33,333 nt of DNA from Bacteroidota bacterium. GTDB taxonomy: Bacteria > Bacteroidota > Bacteroidia > J057 > JADKCL01. Position numbers and translations under genes: made by a program. The notes under the pieces were generated by a model. The model worked only from the letters and a program-made list of their open reading frames with translations, did not search any database and was not told the origin of the DNA. Below are positions 1-6,507 of the stretch, one piece after another (the first letter of the stretch is position 1; each line of letters starts with the position of its first letter). The stretch is taken from contig JADKCL010000042.1 of the NCBI GenBank assembly GCA_016718825.1, positions 1 through 33,333 of the forward strand, given 5' to 3'.

Positions 1-1202
1 TGCCGAGCTGCTTGCGAGTTTTTTCGTCCTTGCCGGTCAAAATCAATAGTAGGTCGCCCGGTTTTGCTTCCATGCGGGTCACCCATGCGCGCAGGTCGGC
101 TTCGTCGTAGAATTTGTCCACGGAAGACTTTACCGATCCGTCGAGGTTGACCTTGACGTAAATCAAGCCTTTGCACCGATTTGGGGCACTTTCACCCATT
201 CCGTCAGGCCGTCGAGGTCCTTGCGCGTGTATTCGCTTGCGCCCGGGACGCAGATGCCCGCGACCAATTCGCTGTCGTTGAAAACCGCGAAGTCCTTGTG
301 CTTGGCGAGGTCGCTGATGTCCCTGATTTCCATCCCAAAGCGGATGTCGGGCTTGTCGCTGCCGAATCTGCGCATGGCTTCCCCGTAGGTCATTGCGGGA
401 TTTCGAGAATTCCAGGCCTTTGATTTCCTTGAAGAGGTGGCGGAACAACCCTTCGAAGGTCTTCAGAATGTCGCTCTGCTCTACAAATGCCATCTCGCAG
501 TCGATCTGCGTGAATTCAGGCTGACGGTCGGCACGCAAGTCTTCGTCCCGGAAGCAGCGCACGATCTGGAAATAACGGTCGTAGCCACTCACCATCAGGA
601 TCTGCTTGAAGGTCTGCGGCGACTGCGGCAGGGCATAAAACTGCCCGGGGTTCATCCGCGAAGGGACGATGAAGTCACGCGCGCCTTCGGGCGTGCTTTT
701 GATCATATAAGGCGTCTCGATTTCGAGGAAACCGAGGCTGTCGAGGAATTTCCGCGTTTCGATGCCGAGGCGGTGACGCAGCTGCATGTTGCGTTGGAGC
801 GGCCCGCGGCGCAGGTCGAGGAAGCGGTATTTCATCCGCAGCTGATCCTGACCGTCGGTTTCTTCTTCGATCATAAATGGCGGGACCTTGGATTCGTTCA
901 GGATTTCGATGGATGTCGGCACGATTTCAATGTCACCGGTGGGGATTTTTGGATTTTTGCTGGTACGTTCGGTGACGATGCCGGTGACCTTGACGACGAA
1001 TTCGCGGCCAAGGGTTTGGGACACTTCGTAGAGCGCCGCGTTGTCTGCATGGGACATTGACCTGCGTGATGCCGTAGCGGTCACGGATATCGACAAAGTT
1101 GAAGTGACCGTGGTCACGCGCTTTTTGGACCCATCCAGCGAGGGTGACTTCTTGACCGACATGTGCGAGGCGGAGTTCGCCGCAGGTATGTGAACGATGC
1201 AT
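1..1202 (-). CDS. aspS: Aspartyl-tRNA synthetase, 3' end outside window, three apparent frameshifts
   Basis: Charges tRNA-Asp with aspartate in the cytoplasm. The start at 1202 gives MHRSHTCGELRL, followed by an N-terminal OB-fold anticodon-binding domain (AGWVQKARDHGHFNFVDIRD). The class II catalytic core carries the AspRS signatures FIVPSRMNPGQFYALPQSPQ and, as motif 2, CFRDEDLRADRQPEFTQID. After these comes RRFGSDKPDIRFGMEI and the beginning of the bacterial GAD insertion domain (KGLIYVKVNLDGSVKSSVDK). The reading frame breaks three times: near 1050-1060 (probably one extra base in a GGG run), near 394-410 (before NPAMTYGEAM), and near 168-172 (GAK|GLIYVK, probably one missing G). Coding similarity continues perfectly across each break and no in-frame nonsense codon is needed. 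For an essential gene, indel errors in the assembly are likelier than a pseudogene. A perfect -7 promoter element lies 24 nt upstream. The identification is very secure; only the intactness is uncertain. Confidence 0.95.
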
Positions 1203-1225
1203 TTTCGATAGCTTTTTTGGAGGTG

Positions 1226-1233
1226 CAAAGATA
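1226..1233 (-). promoter_or_regulatory. Bacteroidota -7 promoter element of aspS
   Basis: On the minus strand this reads TATCTTTG, a perfect match to the Bacteroidota consensus TAnnTTTG, ending 23 nt before the aspS ATG. No good -33 TTTG was seen at the expected distance. It lies between the REP-like element and the gene, so aspS probably has its own promoter independent of rayT. Confidence 0.55.
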
Positions 1234-1258
1234 GGGAAAAAGAAGGCACAGGAGAAAT

Positions 1259-1340
1259 GCGCCGGAGGCAAATGTTGAATACCCCGTGTGGCGAGAAACG
1301 GGCTCCGTGCCGCACGCCACACGAACATTGCCTCGGGCGA
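1259..1340. repeat. REP-like inverted-repeat element, rayT downstream side
   Basis: Outer arms GCGCCGGAGGCAAATGTTG (1259-1277) and CGAACATTGCCTCGGGCGA (1322-1340) are imperfect inverted copies. Inside them GTGTGGCG (1286-1293) pairs perfectly with CGCCACAC (1315-1322), and ACGG/CCGT (1298-1301/1305-1308) forms an inner hairpin. The same tail (CCGCACGCC...CGAACATTTGCCTCCGGCG) recurs on the other side of rayT at 2021-2053. Palindromic repeats on both sides of a RayT gene are the expected substrate type of this transposase family. Confidence 0.65.
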
Positions 1341-1350
1341 AAAACCACTA

Positions 1351-1880
1351 TCAGCAACCGTACAATCGAACCGGACATTCCGGGCAAGCCGACGAATAGC
1401 TCCAATCCTCAGACGAAACACAAAACCTGCCCTCACGGGATTTTCATGGATATACTGCTGCTTTTGCAAGAAAAATTCATCTGTCCTGATCTCCTCTGGA
1501 TAGTTTTCCCTGTCCCAAAATTGCCTTTGCGTATCCATTGCCAACGTCCGACCAAAGTAGGAAAATCGGTCCATCAGCCATTCCTTTCTGCTTTCGCGCG
1601 GGTTTTTCTCAATTGTTTCGAGCAGAAGTTTGCCCGTGTAGCTTTTGAAGGCTCGAACAACCTTCCCTAAATCACCTTCGGGACATGCGACGATCATGTG
1701 GAGGTGGTTGGTCATCAGGCAGAAGGCATAGATTTCAAGGCCTTTGCTTTCTGAGCAGAATTGGAGGTTGGTGGCAATGATTTCACGGTATTCAGGACGG
1801 ATGAATACGTCTGTCCATCCGGCGACGGTGAGTGTCATAAAATAGACGCTGCCATTGAAGAGTTTGGAGTCTTTTGCCAT
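1351..1880 (-). CDS. rayT: REP-associated tyrosine transposase (RayT, Y1/IS200-like), one frameshift
   Basis: HUH single-strand transposase of the REP-associated class, thought to act on REP hairpins. The HUH motif is in CLMTNHLHMIVAC (His59, His61), and the C-terminal signature YIHENPVRAGFV has Tyr143 as candidate catalytic tyrosine. The uncorrected frame runs without a stop through the spacer and into aspS, but this is an artefact. After GFVF (about 1411-1425) the natural continuation is in another frame, giving SEDWSYSSAC, the family's usual E-D-W/Y-x-x-S-S-A end, and it terminates at 1351. The extent of 530 nt is one short of a multiple of three, consistent with one lost base. A promoter-like sequence precedes it and REP-like palindromes flank it on both sides. 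It has no terminal inverted repeats of a classical IS, so it is better regarded as a domesticated REP/RayT module than as an active insertion sequence. Confidence 0.87.
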
Positions 1881-1904
1881 TTTGGTTTTGATTGAGCTTG
1901 GCTA

Positions 1905-1934
1905 CGAAGGTACAAATTTTGTAAATCTCGCAAA
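1905..1934 (-). promoter_or_regulatory. Candidate rayT promoter
   Basis: On the minus strand TTTG (1931-1934) is followed after 18 nt by TACCTTCG (1905-1912), a 7/8 match to TAnnTTTG. The spacing is close to the usual Bacteroidota -33/-7 distance. The rayT ATG lies 24 nt further on. Confidence 0.45.
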
Positions 1935-1980
1935 TCTACCTGGCCGATTTCGTTGCTCACCAGGGCACAATGGTCTGGTA

Positions 1981-2057
1981 GCCCTGTGGCGACGCCACGG
2001 GCTCGAGGGCGGCGGCATCCTGCCGCACGCCGACCGAACATTTGCCTCCGGCGTAAA
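1981..2057. repeat. REP-like palindromic element, rayT upstream side
   Basis: Two successive hairpins: GCCCTGTGGCG/CGCCACGGGC (1981-1991/1993-2002, one bulge) and GCGGCA/TGCCGC (2012-2017/2021-2026, loop TCC). A tail of CGAACATTTGCCTCCGGCG follows, shared with the element at 1259-1340. The remaining sequence up to the next gene (2058-2175) shows no gene or further structure. Confidence 0.65.
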
Positions 2058-2175
2058 ACCTTCCTTCCATAGTTTCCCCAATTCGGACCTTTCATCCCCA
2101 ATTTCTTCCCATCCATGTTGCCATTCTTCGCATTTGCCGAATCTTTTGTAATTTGACCGCAAAGGAAAAAGAAGC

Positions 2176-2940
2176 ATGAGCAAGCTCAGAGTTCTGATTG
2201 CCGACGACGAAGCACCCGCACGCAAGAAAATGGTGCGGATGTTGGCAGAATATGAAAGCATTGAAATCGTCCACGAAGCGGAAAATGGCCTCGATGCCCT
2301 CGAACACATCGAGAAATTGAAGCCCGACATCGCTTTCCTCGACATCGAAATGCCGGGCCTGAATGGCATTGAAGTCGCCACCAACCTCACCGGCGACCAC
2401 ATTCCCTTCATCGTTTTTGCCACGGCCTACAACGAGTATGCGATCAAAGCCTTCGAATTGAATGCGATCGATTACCTGCTCAAGCCCTTCAACGAAGAGC
2501 GTTTGGCGCAGACCATCGACAAAATCGAGGCAAGCCCGCGTGCCAAGACCATCGAGCAGCAGCAACAAGGCATCTCCGAACTCGAGCGCAACGATAGCCT
2601 TCGTCTGCCCTTCAGCAACAAAATTCCGATTCCGACATTCGACAGGTACAAACTCATCGACTACGAAGACGTGATTTTGATCGAAGTCGAAGAGCGGAAT
2701 ACCGTCCTCTACACCAAGGACAAAAGCTATACGCTCAACCAAACGCTGGATTACTTCGAAAAGAAGCTTCCCACCGACCGCTTCCTGCGCGTGAACCGCA
2801 GCAGCTTGATCGGTTTGGAGCACGTCCAAGAAATCGTGATCTGGTTTGGCAACCGCTTCAAAATCATCCTCACCAACGGCAAAGACGTCATCAGCAGCCG
2901 CGAGAAGAGCAAGATTCTGAAGCAGGTGCTCAAGTTCTGA
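2176..2940 (+). CDS. LytTR-family response regulator
   Basis: A 254-residue cytoplasmic two-component response regulator of the LytR/AlgR type. The receiver domain (about 1-120) has the acidic pair D10/D11 in LIADDE, phospho-acceptor D56 in AFLDIEMPG, T83 in FATAY and K103 in LLKPF, so all key receiver residues are present. A linker of about 25 residues leads to a LytTR DNA-binding domain (about 145-254) with VILIEVEERNTVLYTK, LPTDRFLRVNRSSLIGL and an IILTNGKDVISSR end. Phosphorylation should drive DNA binding to direct-repeat promoter sites. The expected partner, a LytS/YehU-type histidine kinase, is not in the window, so the kinase and target genes are unknown. The ATG is preceded by an A/G-rich stretch (AAAGGAAAAAGAAGC), typical of Bacteroidota starts. 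The following AAA+ gene is 222 bp downstream, and co-transcription is uncertain. Confidence 0.95.
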   Translation: MSKLRVLIADDEAPARKKMVRMLAEYESIEIVHEAENGLDALEHIEKLKPDIAFLDIEMPGLNGIEVATNLTGDHIPFIVFATAYNEYAIKAFELNAIDYLLKPFNEERLAQTIDKIEASPRAKTIEQQQQGISELERNDSLRLPFSNKIPIPTFDRYKLIDYEDVILIEVEERNTVLYTKDKSYTLNQTLDYFEKKLPTDRFLRVNRSSLIGLEHVQEIVIWFGNRFKIILTNGKDVISSREKSKILKQVLKF

Positions 2941-2950
2941 AGCAGAATTT

Positions 2951-3145
2951 TCAGAATTCTCGGAATAACGGGATTAGCTTCGCTGAACGTTCCAGAATTT
3001 CCAGAATCGCTTGGTGTTGTTGCTGAGCAGAATTCTCAGCTGGCGCTACTGAAGAATCAACCTTGGTGTTGAATTGCTGCTGCCCAGAATTCAGCACAAT
3101 GGTGAAATTCAACACGCATGTGAATTCTGTAAATTCTGAGAATTC
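2951..3145. repeat. Cluster of GAATTC/CAGAATT motifs in intergenic spacer
   Basis: GAATTC occurs five times in under 200 bp (2954, 3030, 3087, 3122, 3140), with further degenerate copies such as CAGAATTT, CCAGAATC and AAATTCTGAG. One copy sits in the loop of a perfect 6-bp hairpin, GCTGAG (3022-3027)/CTCAGC (3035-3040). The spacer lies directly upstream of the AAA+ ATPase gene, up to 18 nt before its start. It may be a multi-site operator, or degenerate repeat debris. Confidence 0.5.
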
Positions 3146-3162
3146 TGCTTTAGATTTGGACT

Positions 3163-4929
3163 ATGGACTTCAACGAGACTAAAAAATCATACCCCGCTTG
3201 GGTCAAGGACTTTGCCCATAAGTACCGTTCACGCACCATCAGTCAGTATTTGCTGCATGGGAACATCAACGATTACCTGCGCGTTGGGGACGGCGATGCC
3301 ACCGATTATCTCCTGTTGCGCGATTTTTTGAGCAACGAATTGTTCAAAAGTGCCAACATCGTCGTCTTCTATGACCGCAGTTCGGGCATCCGATTCAAGA
3401 CCAGGGAAATGAAGGTCGATTTCCTGCGTTCGTTGGAGGCTTACGACACTGTGAATGGAACCAACTTCGCCAAGTCGATTCCGGCGGATCCGGTCAGAGC
3501 CTTTTCCTTGCTCGAAATGCACTTTCGCAAGCGGCTCATGGACAACCGCGGCTTTTCGATCACATTTATCATTGAATACGCCGAGACCCTCGTCCCGATG
3601 GCCAATGCGGCCAATTATGGAGCTGAGGACCGCGCCATTTTGGTCTTTTTGCAGCGCTGGGCGAGCGAAGGGCTGTTCCGTCTCGATGACTTGGTGATTG
3701 TCTTGCTCACGGAAAATGTCGTGAACCTCAATCAGCAATACGTCAAGAATCCCTACAATTTCGAAACCAATATCCCTTATCCCGACGAATCACAGCGTTT
3801 GGGCTATATCGAATGGTTTCTGAACAAAGCAGCACAGCGAAATCCGTCGTCCAACCCCCGTGGCCTGCTCGAAATGAGTACGGATGTGTTGTCCAAAAAC
3901 ACTGCGGGCTTGAACATCGCCCACCTGCGGGTGTTGCTCAGCGAACTCGTCGAAAACAACCTGCAGTTCACTTACGGTGACCTCAACCGCAAGAAAAAGG
4001 AGCTGATCGAGGCAGAAGCCGGCGGATTGTTGGAATTTGTTCAAAGCAAATATTCGCTGGCGGATGTGGCAGGGCATAAATATGCGAAGTCCCATTTGCT
4101 CGAAACGGCATCCGCAGTCAAAAATGGCCGGAACGACGTCGTGCCCATGGGTTACCTCGTCGCAGGACCCGTTGGCACAGGCAAAACCTTCTTGATTACC
4201 TGTTTTGCGAATGACATCGGTGTACCGATGGTGATTCTCAAGAACTTCCGCTCCAAATACCAAGGCGAAACCGAAGGCAATCTGGAGAAGGTTCTGAACT
4301 TGCTCAAGGCCATGACGCCCGTGGCGGTGATGATCGACGAGGCGGACGCTTACCTCGGTCAGCGCAACAGCGAAGGCGACAGCGGCGTGAGCAGCCGGGT
4401 GTTTTCGATGATTGCGAGCTTCATGAGCAATACCGACAACCGCGGAAAAATTATCTGGTTCTTGGTGACCGCCCGCCCGGACCTGATGCCCGTGGACTTC
4501 AAGCGCCAAGGTCGTGCCGAGGAACATATCGCGCTGTTTTATCCGGAGACGGTCGAAGAGAAGAAAGAACTTTTCGTCACGATGCTCAAGAAGACCAATC
4601 TCAAATACTTTGATCCCGAGTCTTTGGGCGACGAATTTTTCAAAACCACGACGGTCACATCAGGTGCCGAAATGGAGGCAGCCTTAACGCGGGCCAAGTT
4701 TCGCGCGGTTTCGCAAGGCGTAGAGTTGGTGACTGCCGAGATCGTCAAAGCTGCATTCGACGACTTTTTGCCGCCAACCTACCCCGCCGAGATCGAATTG
4801 ATGAACTACGCAGCGGTTTTGGAATGTACTTCCAAGGCCTTGTTGCCTGAGAAGTACAAAGCGATGACGCGACAAGATGTGGTCGCGAAGGTGCAGGAGC
4901 TCAAGGATTTGGTGGAGCAAAACATCTAA
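3163..4929 (+). CDS. AAA+ ATPase with a long uncharacterised N-terminal region
   Basis: A 588-residue soluble protein. The C-terminal half is a classic AAA module: Walker A GPVGTGKT (335-342), Walker B VAVMIDEAD (387-395), pore-loop-like FRSKYQGETEGN just after Walker A, and sensor region IIWFLVTARPDLMPVDFKR. This arrangement resembles the proteasomal/katanin group. The usual RPGRFD signature is replaced by KRQGRAEEHIALFYP, so the second region of homology is divergent. A helical lid follows (about 470-588). The first 300 residues contain no motif I recognise; they begin with KSYPAWVKDFAHKYRSR and HGNINDYLRVGDGDA, and resemble another degenerate nucleotide-binding fold only in general hydrophobic pattern. 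No membrane segment is visible. The substrate is unknown. It is convergent with the SDR gene, the two stop codons being 3 bp apart. Family assignment is firm; cellular role is not. Confidence 0.9.
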   Translation: MDFNETKKSYPAWVKDFAHKYRSRTISQYLLHGNINDYLRVGDGDATDYLLLRDFLSNELFKSANIVVFYDRSSGIRFKTREMKVDFLRSLEAYDTVNGTNFAKSIPADPVRAFSLLEMHFRKRLMDNRGFSITFIIEYAETLVPMANAANYGAEDRAILVFLQRWASEGLFRLDDLVIVLLTENVVNLNQQYVKNPYNFETNIPYPDESQRLGYIEWFLNKAAQRNPSSNPRGLLEMSTDVLSKNTAGLNIAHLRVLLSELVENNLQFTYGDLNRKKKELIEAEAGGLLEFVQSKYSLADVAGHKYAKSHLLETASAVKNGRNDVVPMGYLVAGPVGTGKTFLITCFANDIGVPMVILKNFRSKYQGETEGNLEKVLNLLKAMTPVAVMIDEADAYLGQRNSEGDSGVSSRVFSMIASFMSNTDNRGKIIWFLVTARPDLMPVDFKRQGRAEEHIALFYPETVEEKKELFVTMLKKTNLKYFDPESLGDEFFKTTTVTSGAEMEAALTRAKFRAVSQGVELVTAEIVKAAFDDFLPPTYPAEIELMNYAAVLECTSKALLPEKYKAMTRQDVVAKVQELKDLVEQNI

Positions 4930-4932
4930 GAA

Positions 4933-5748
4933 TCAGAGCTTGTAGGTCATTTTCACCAGTTTAAAAAACCAGGTTTCGGGGAGGCGCTTGCGCAACCATA
5001 GAAGCATGGGACCGGGTTGACCGACAGCGTAGCGGAGGCGGTTACTTGTGCTGTTGGCTGCCTTCAGGATGGTATGGGCAACTTTGTCGGGGCCTGCGGC
5101 CTTTTTGGTGGATTCCGCTGCGACTTTTTCGGCATTTTGGTTGAAAGCATCATAGGCGCGTGTATGCTCGGGCATCACGAAGTGCCGGCTTGTGCCATAG
5201 AATTCCGTCTGAATCGGGCCGGGTTCGACGAGTTTGACGCGAATGTTGAATTGCGCCAATTCGTATTGAAGGGATTCCGTGAAGCCTTCCACCGCCCATT
5301 TTGTGCCATGGTAGATGCTGAAGGCGGGAAATGTAATTCGGCCACCCATGCTTGAAATCTGCACAATGGTTCCGCCGCCTTGTTCGCGCATGATGCGAAT
5401 GGCCGCCCGCGTCACGCGCATGAGGCCGAAAACATTGGTGTCAAATTGTTTTTGAATCACTTCGTCGCTGAATCCTTCGAAGGCACCGTCCACGCCATAG
5501 CCAGCATTGTTGACGACCACGTCCAGTCTGCCAAAGTCCTTGACAACGGCGGCCACGGCTTGTTCAATGCTTTCAGGCTTGGTCACGTCGAGTGCATAGA
5601 CCTTCACGCCGGCAACATTCTTGAAGGTCGTGTCCTTTTCCGGGGTGCGCATGGTGGCCGCTACGTTCCAGCCTTGCTTGGCAAATTCAAGTACCGCTGC
5701 CTGCCCGATGCCGGAGGAGGTGCCCGTGATCAATACTGTCTTTTTCAT
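4933..5748 (-). CDS. Short-chain dehydrogenase/reductase (SDR)
   Basis: A 271-residue classical SDR, a cytoplasmic NAD(P)(H)-dependent oxidoreductase. The N-terminal Rossmann motif TGTSSGIG (8-15) binds the cofactor. NNAG (80-83), an active-site serine in VQISSMGG (132/133) and the catalytic pair Y146/K150 in SIYHGTKWAVEGF are all present. R34 in ATMRTPEK suggests NADP(H) preference (inference). The C-terminus (LRYAVGQPGPMLLWLRKRLPE) resembles SDRs acting on lipophilic or carbonyl substrates, but the substrate cannot be deduced. It lies 51 bp downstream of the tetR-like gene on the same strand. Upstream of its start is a half-conserved copy of the palindrome that precedes tetR, so it is probably the target of that repressor. 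Confidence 0.93.
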   Translation of the reverse strand: MKKTVLITGTSSGIGQAAVLEFAKQGWNVAATMRTPEKDTTFKNVAGVKVYALDVTKPESIEQAVAAVVKDFGRLDVVVNNAGYGVDGAFEGFSDEVIQKQFDTNVFGLMRVTRAAIRIMREQGGGTIVQISSMGGRITFPAFSIYHGTKWAVEGFTESLQYELAQFNIRVKLVEPGPIQTEFYGTSRHFVMPEHTRAYDAFNQNAEKVAAESTKKAAGPDKVAHTILKAANSTSNRLRYAVGQPGPMLLWLRKRLPETWFFKLVKMTYKL

Positions 5749-5761
5749 CGAATGCGTTATT

Positions 5762-5783
5762 TAATGGAATAAATATTCTAAGT
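5762..5783. promoter_or_regulatory. Candidate TetR operator upstream of the SDR gene (degenerate copy)
   Basis: TAATGGAAT (5762-5770) is identical to the left arm of the palindrome at 6383-6404. It is followed, after the same 4-nt spacing, by ATTCTAAGT, which matches 5 of 9 positions of the right arm. It lies 14 bp upstream of the SDR start codon, in the 51-bp spacer downstream of the regulator gene. Confidence 0.55.
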
Positions 5784-5799
5784 TAATGCAAAAAAATAG

Positions 5800-6372
5800 T
5801 CACCGTTTGATGCTGTCCCAGCAAAGCGTGAAGGCATCATCGACGAATTGTTGATCAAGCTTCGCTTCGCCCGAAATGACAAGGTTGGAGACTTCATTGG
5901 CTGCGCCAATGAGATTTGCCGCCAACAGCGGATTCGGCATGGATTTGATCAGCATGGCCGCTTTTCCCTTGTCGAGCAATTCAAAGAGCGCTTGATAGGC
6001 GACGTCCCCGATACTCTGCGCTTCCGCATCCAAAAAGTGTGATCCGTGTGCCTGCTCGATGAAAAGGTGTTCCTCGTGTGCTTCAATGCGGTTTTTGAGG
6101 TAATTCACAAACACCTTTCTGAGCATCAGCGGATAGGGATTTGCAGGATCAATCTCTGCAAAGATGCGTTCGGTATGCGATCCTTTGATGCTTTTGAACA
6201 GCGAATTGATCAATGCCTCCTTGCTTTCGAAGTAGGTATAGAGTGTCCCCATTCCGATGCCAGCTTCCTTTCCGATCGCTGCCATCGTGAGTCCGGTGAG
6301 CCCATGCTGCCGCACAAGGACCAATGTGGCCTTGAATATGGACTGGACTTTTTCCGGGTCTTTGGGTTTCAT
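5800..6372 (-). CDS. TetR/AcrR-family transcriptional regulator
   Basis: A 190-residue one-component repressor. The N-terminal helix-turn-helix domain (about 10-60) reads VLVRQHGLTGLTMAAIGKEA then GIGMGTLYTYFESKEALINS, a textbook TetR_N signature. The C-terminal helical ligand/dimer domain (about 70-190) is divergent, as usual, so the inducer is unknown. The gene is followed by the SDR oxidoreductase on the same strand. A perfect palindrome spans its promoter and a near copy lies before the SDR gene, which points to autoregulation plus control of the SDR. The -7 element TATATTTG ends only 4 nt before the ATG, so the mRNA may be leaderless or nearly so. Confidence 0.93.
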   Translation of the reverse strand: MKPKDPEKVQSIFKATLVLVRQHGLTGLTMAAIGKEAGIGMGTLYTYFESKEALINSLFKSIKGSHTERIFAEIDPANPYPLMLRKVFVNYLKNRIEAHEEHLFIEQAHGSHFLDAEAQSIGDVAYQALFELLDKGKAAMLIKSMPNPLLAANLIGAANEVSNLVISGEAKLDQQFVDDAFTLCWDSIKR

Positions 6373-6376
6373 GACG

Positions 6377-6384
6377 CAAATATA
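6377..6384 (-). promoter_or_regulatory. -7 promoter element of the tetR-like gene
   Basis: On the minus strand this reads TATATTTG, a perfect TAnnTTTG match. The end of the element is 4 nt from the ATG at 6372, so transcription would begin at or next to the start codon. It overlaps the edge of the operator palindrome by 2 nt. Confidence 0.55.
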
Positions 6385-6404
6385 ATGGAATTATTATTCC
6401 ATTA
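6383..6404. promoter_or_regulatory. Operator palindrome at the tetR-like promoter
   Basis: Perfect inverted repeat TAATGGAAT (6383-6391), 4-nt spacer, ATTCCATTA (6396-6404). It fills the region between the -7 element and the expected -33 region, the classic position for a steric repressor. The half-site recurs at 5762-5770 before the SDR gene. Confidence 0.7.
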
Positions 6405-6507
6405 ACTGGCGGCTAGAAAAAATATTGACCGCAATGGGTTCAGCGTACGCCTGTCGGAAGAAGGAAATTGGACGGACAGGGAAATTTCCAACTCCCAAGA
6501 TTCAGTC

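Noticed and set aside
437..1060. Plus-strand ORF of 207 codons opposite aspS
   Set aside because: The minus strand encodes unmistakable AspRS motifs there; the plus ORF has no recognisable domain.
933..1880. Apparent RayT-AspRS fusion protein of 315 codons
   Set aside because: The fusion exists only because of a frameshift in rayT near 1415 that skips its own stop at 1351; aspS has its own promoter element and start codon.
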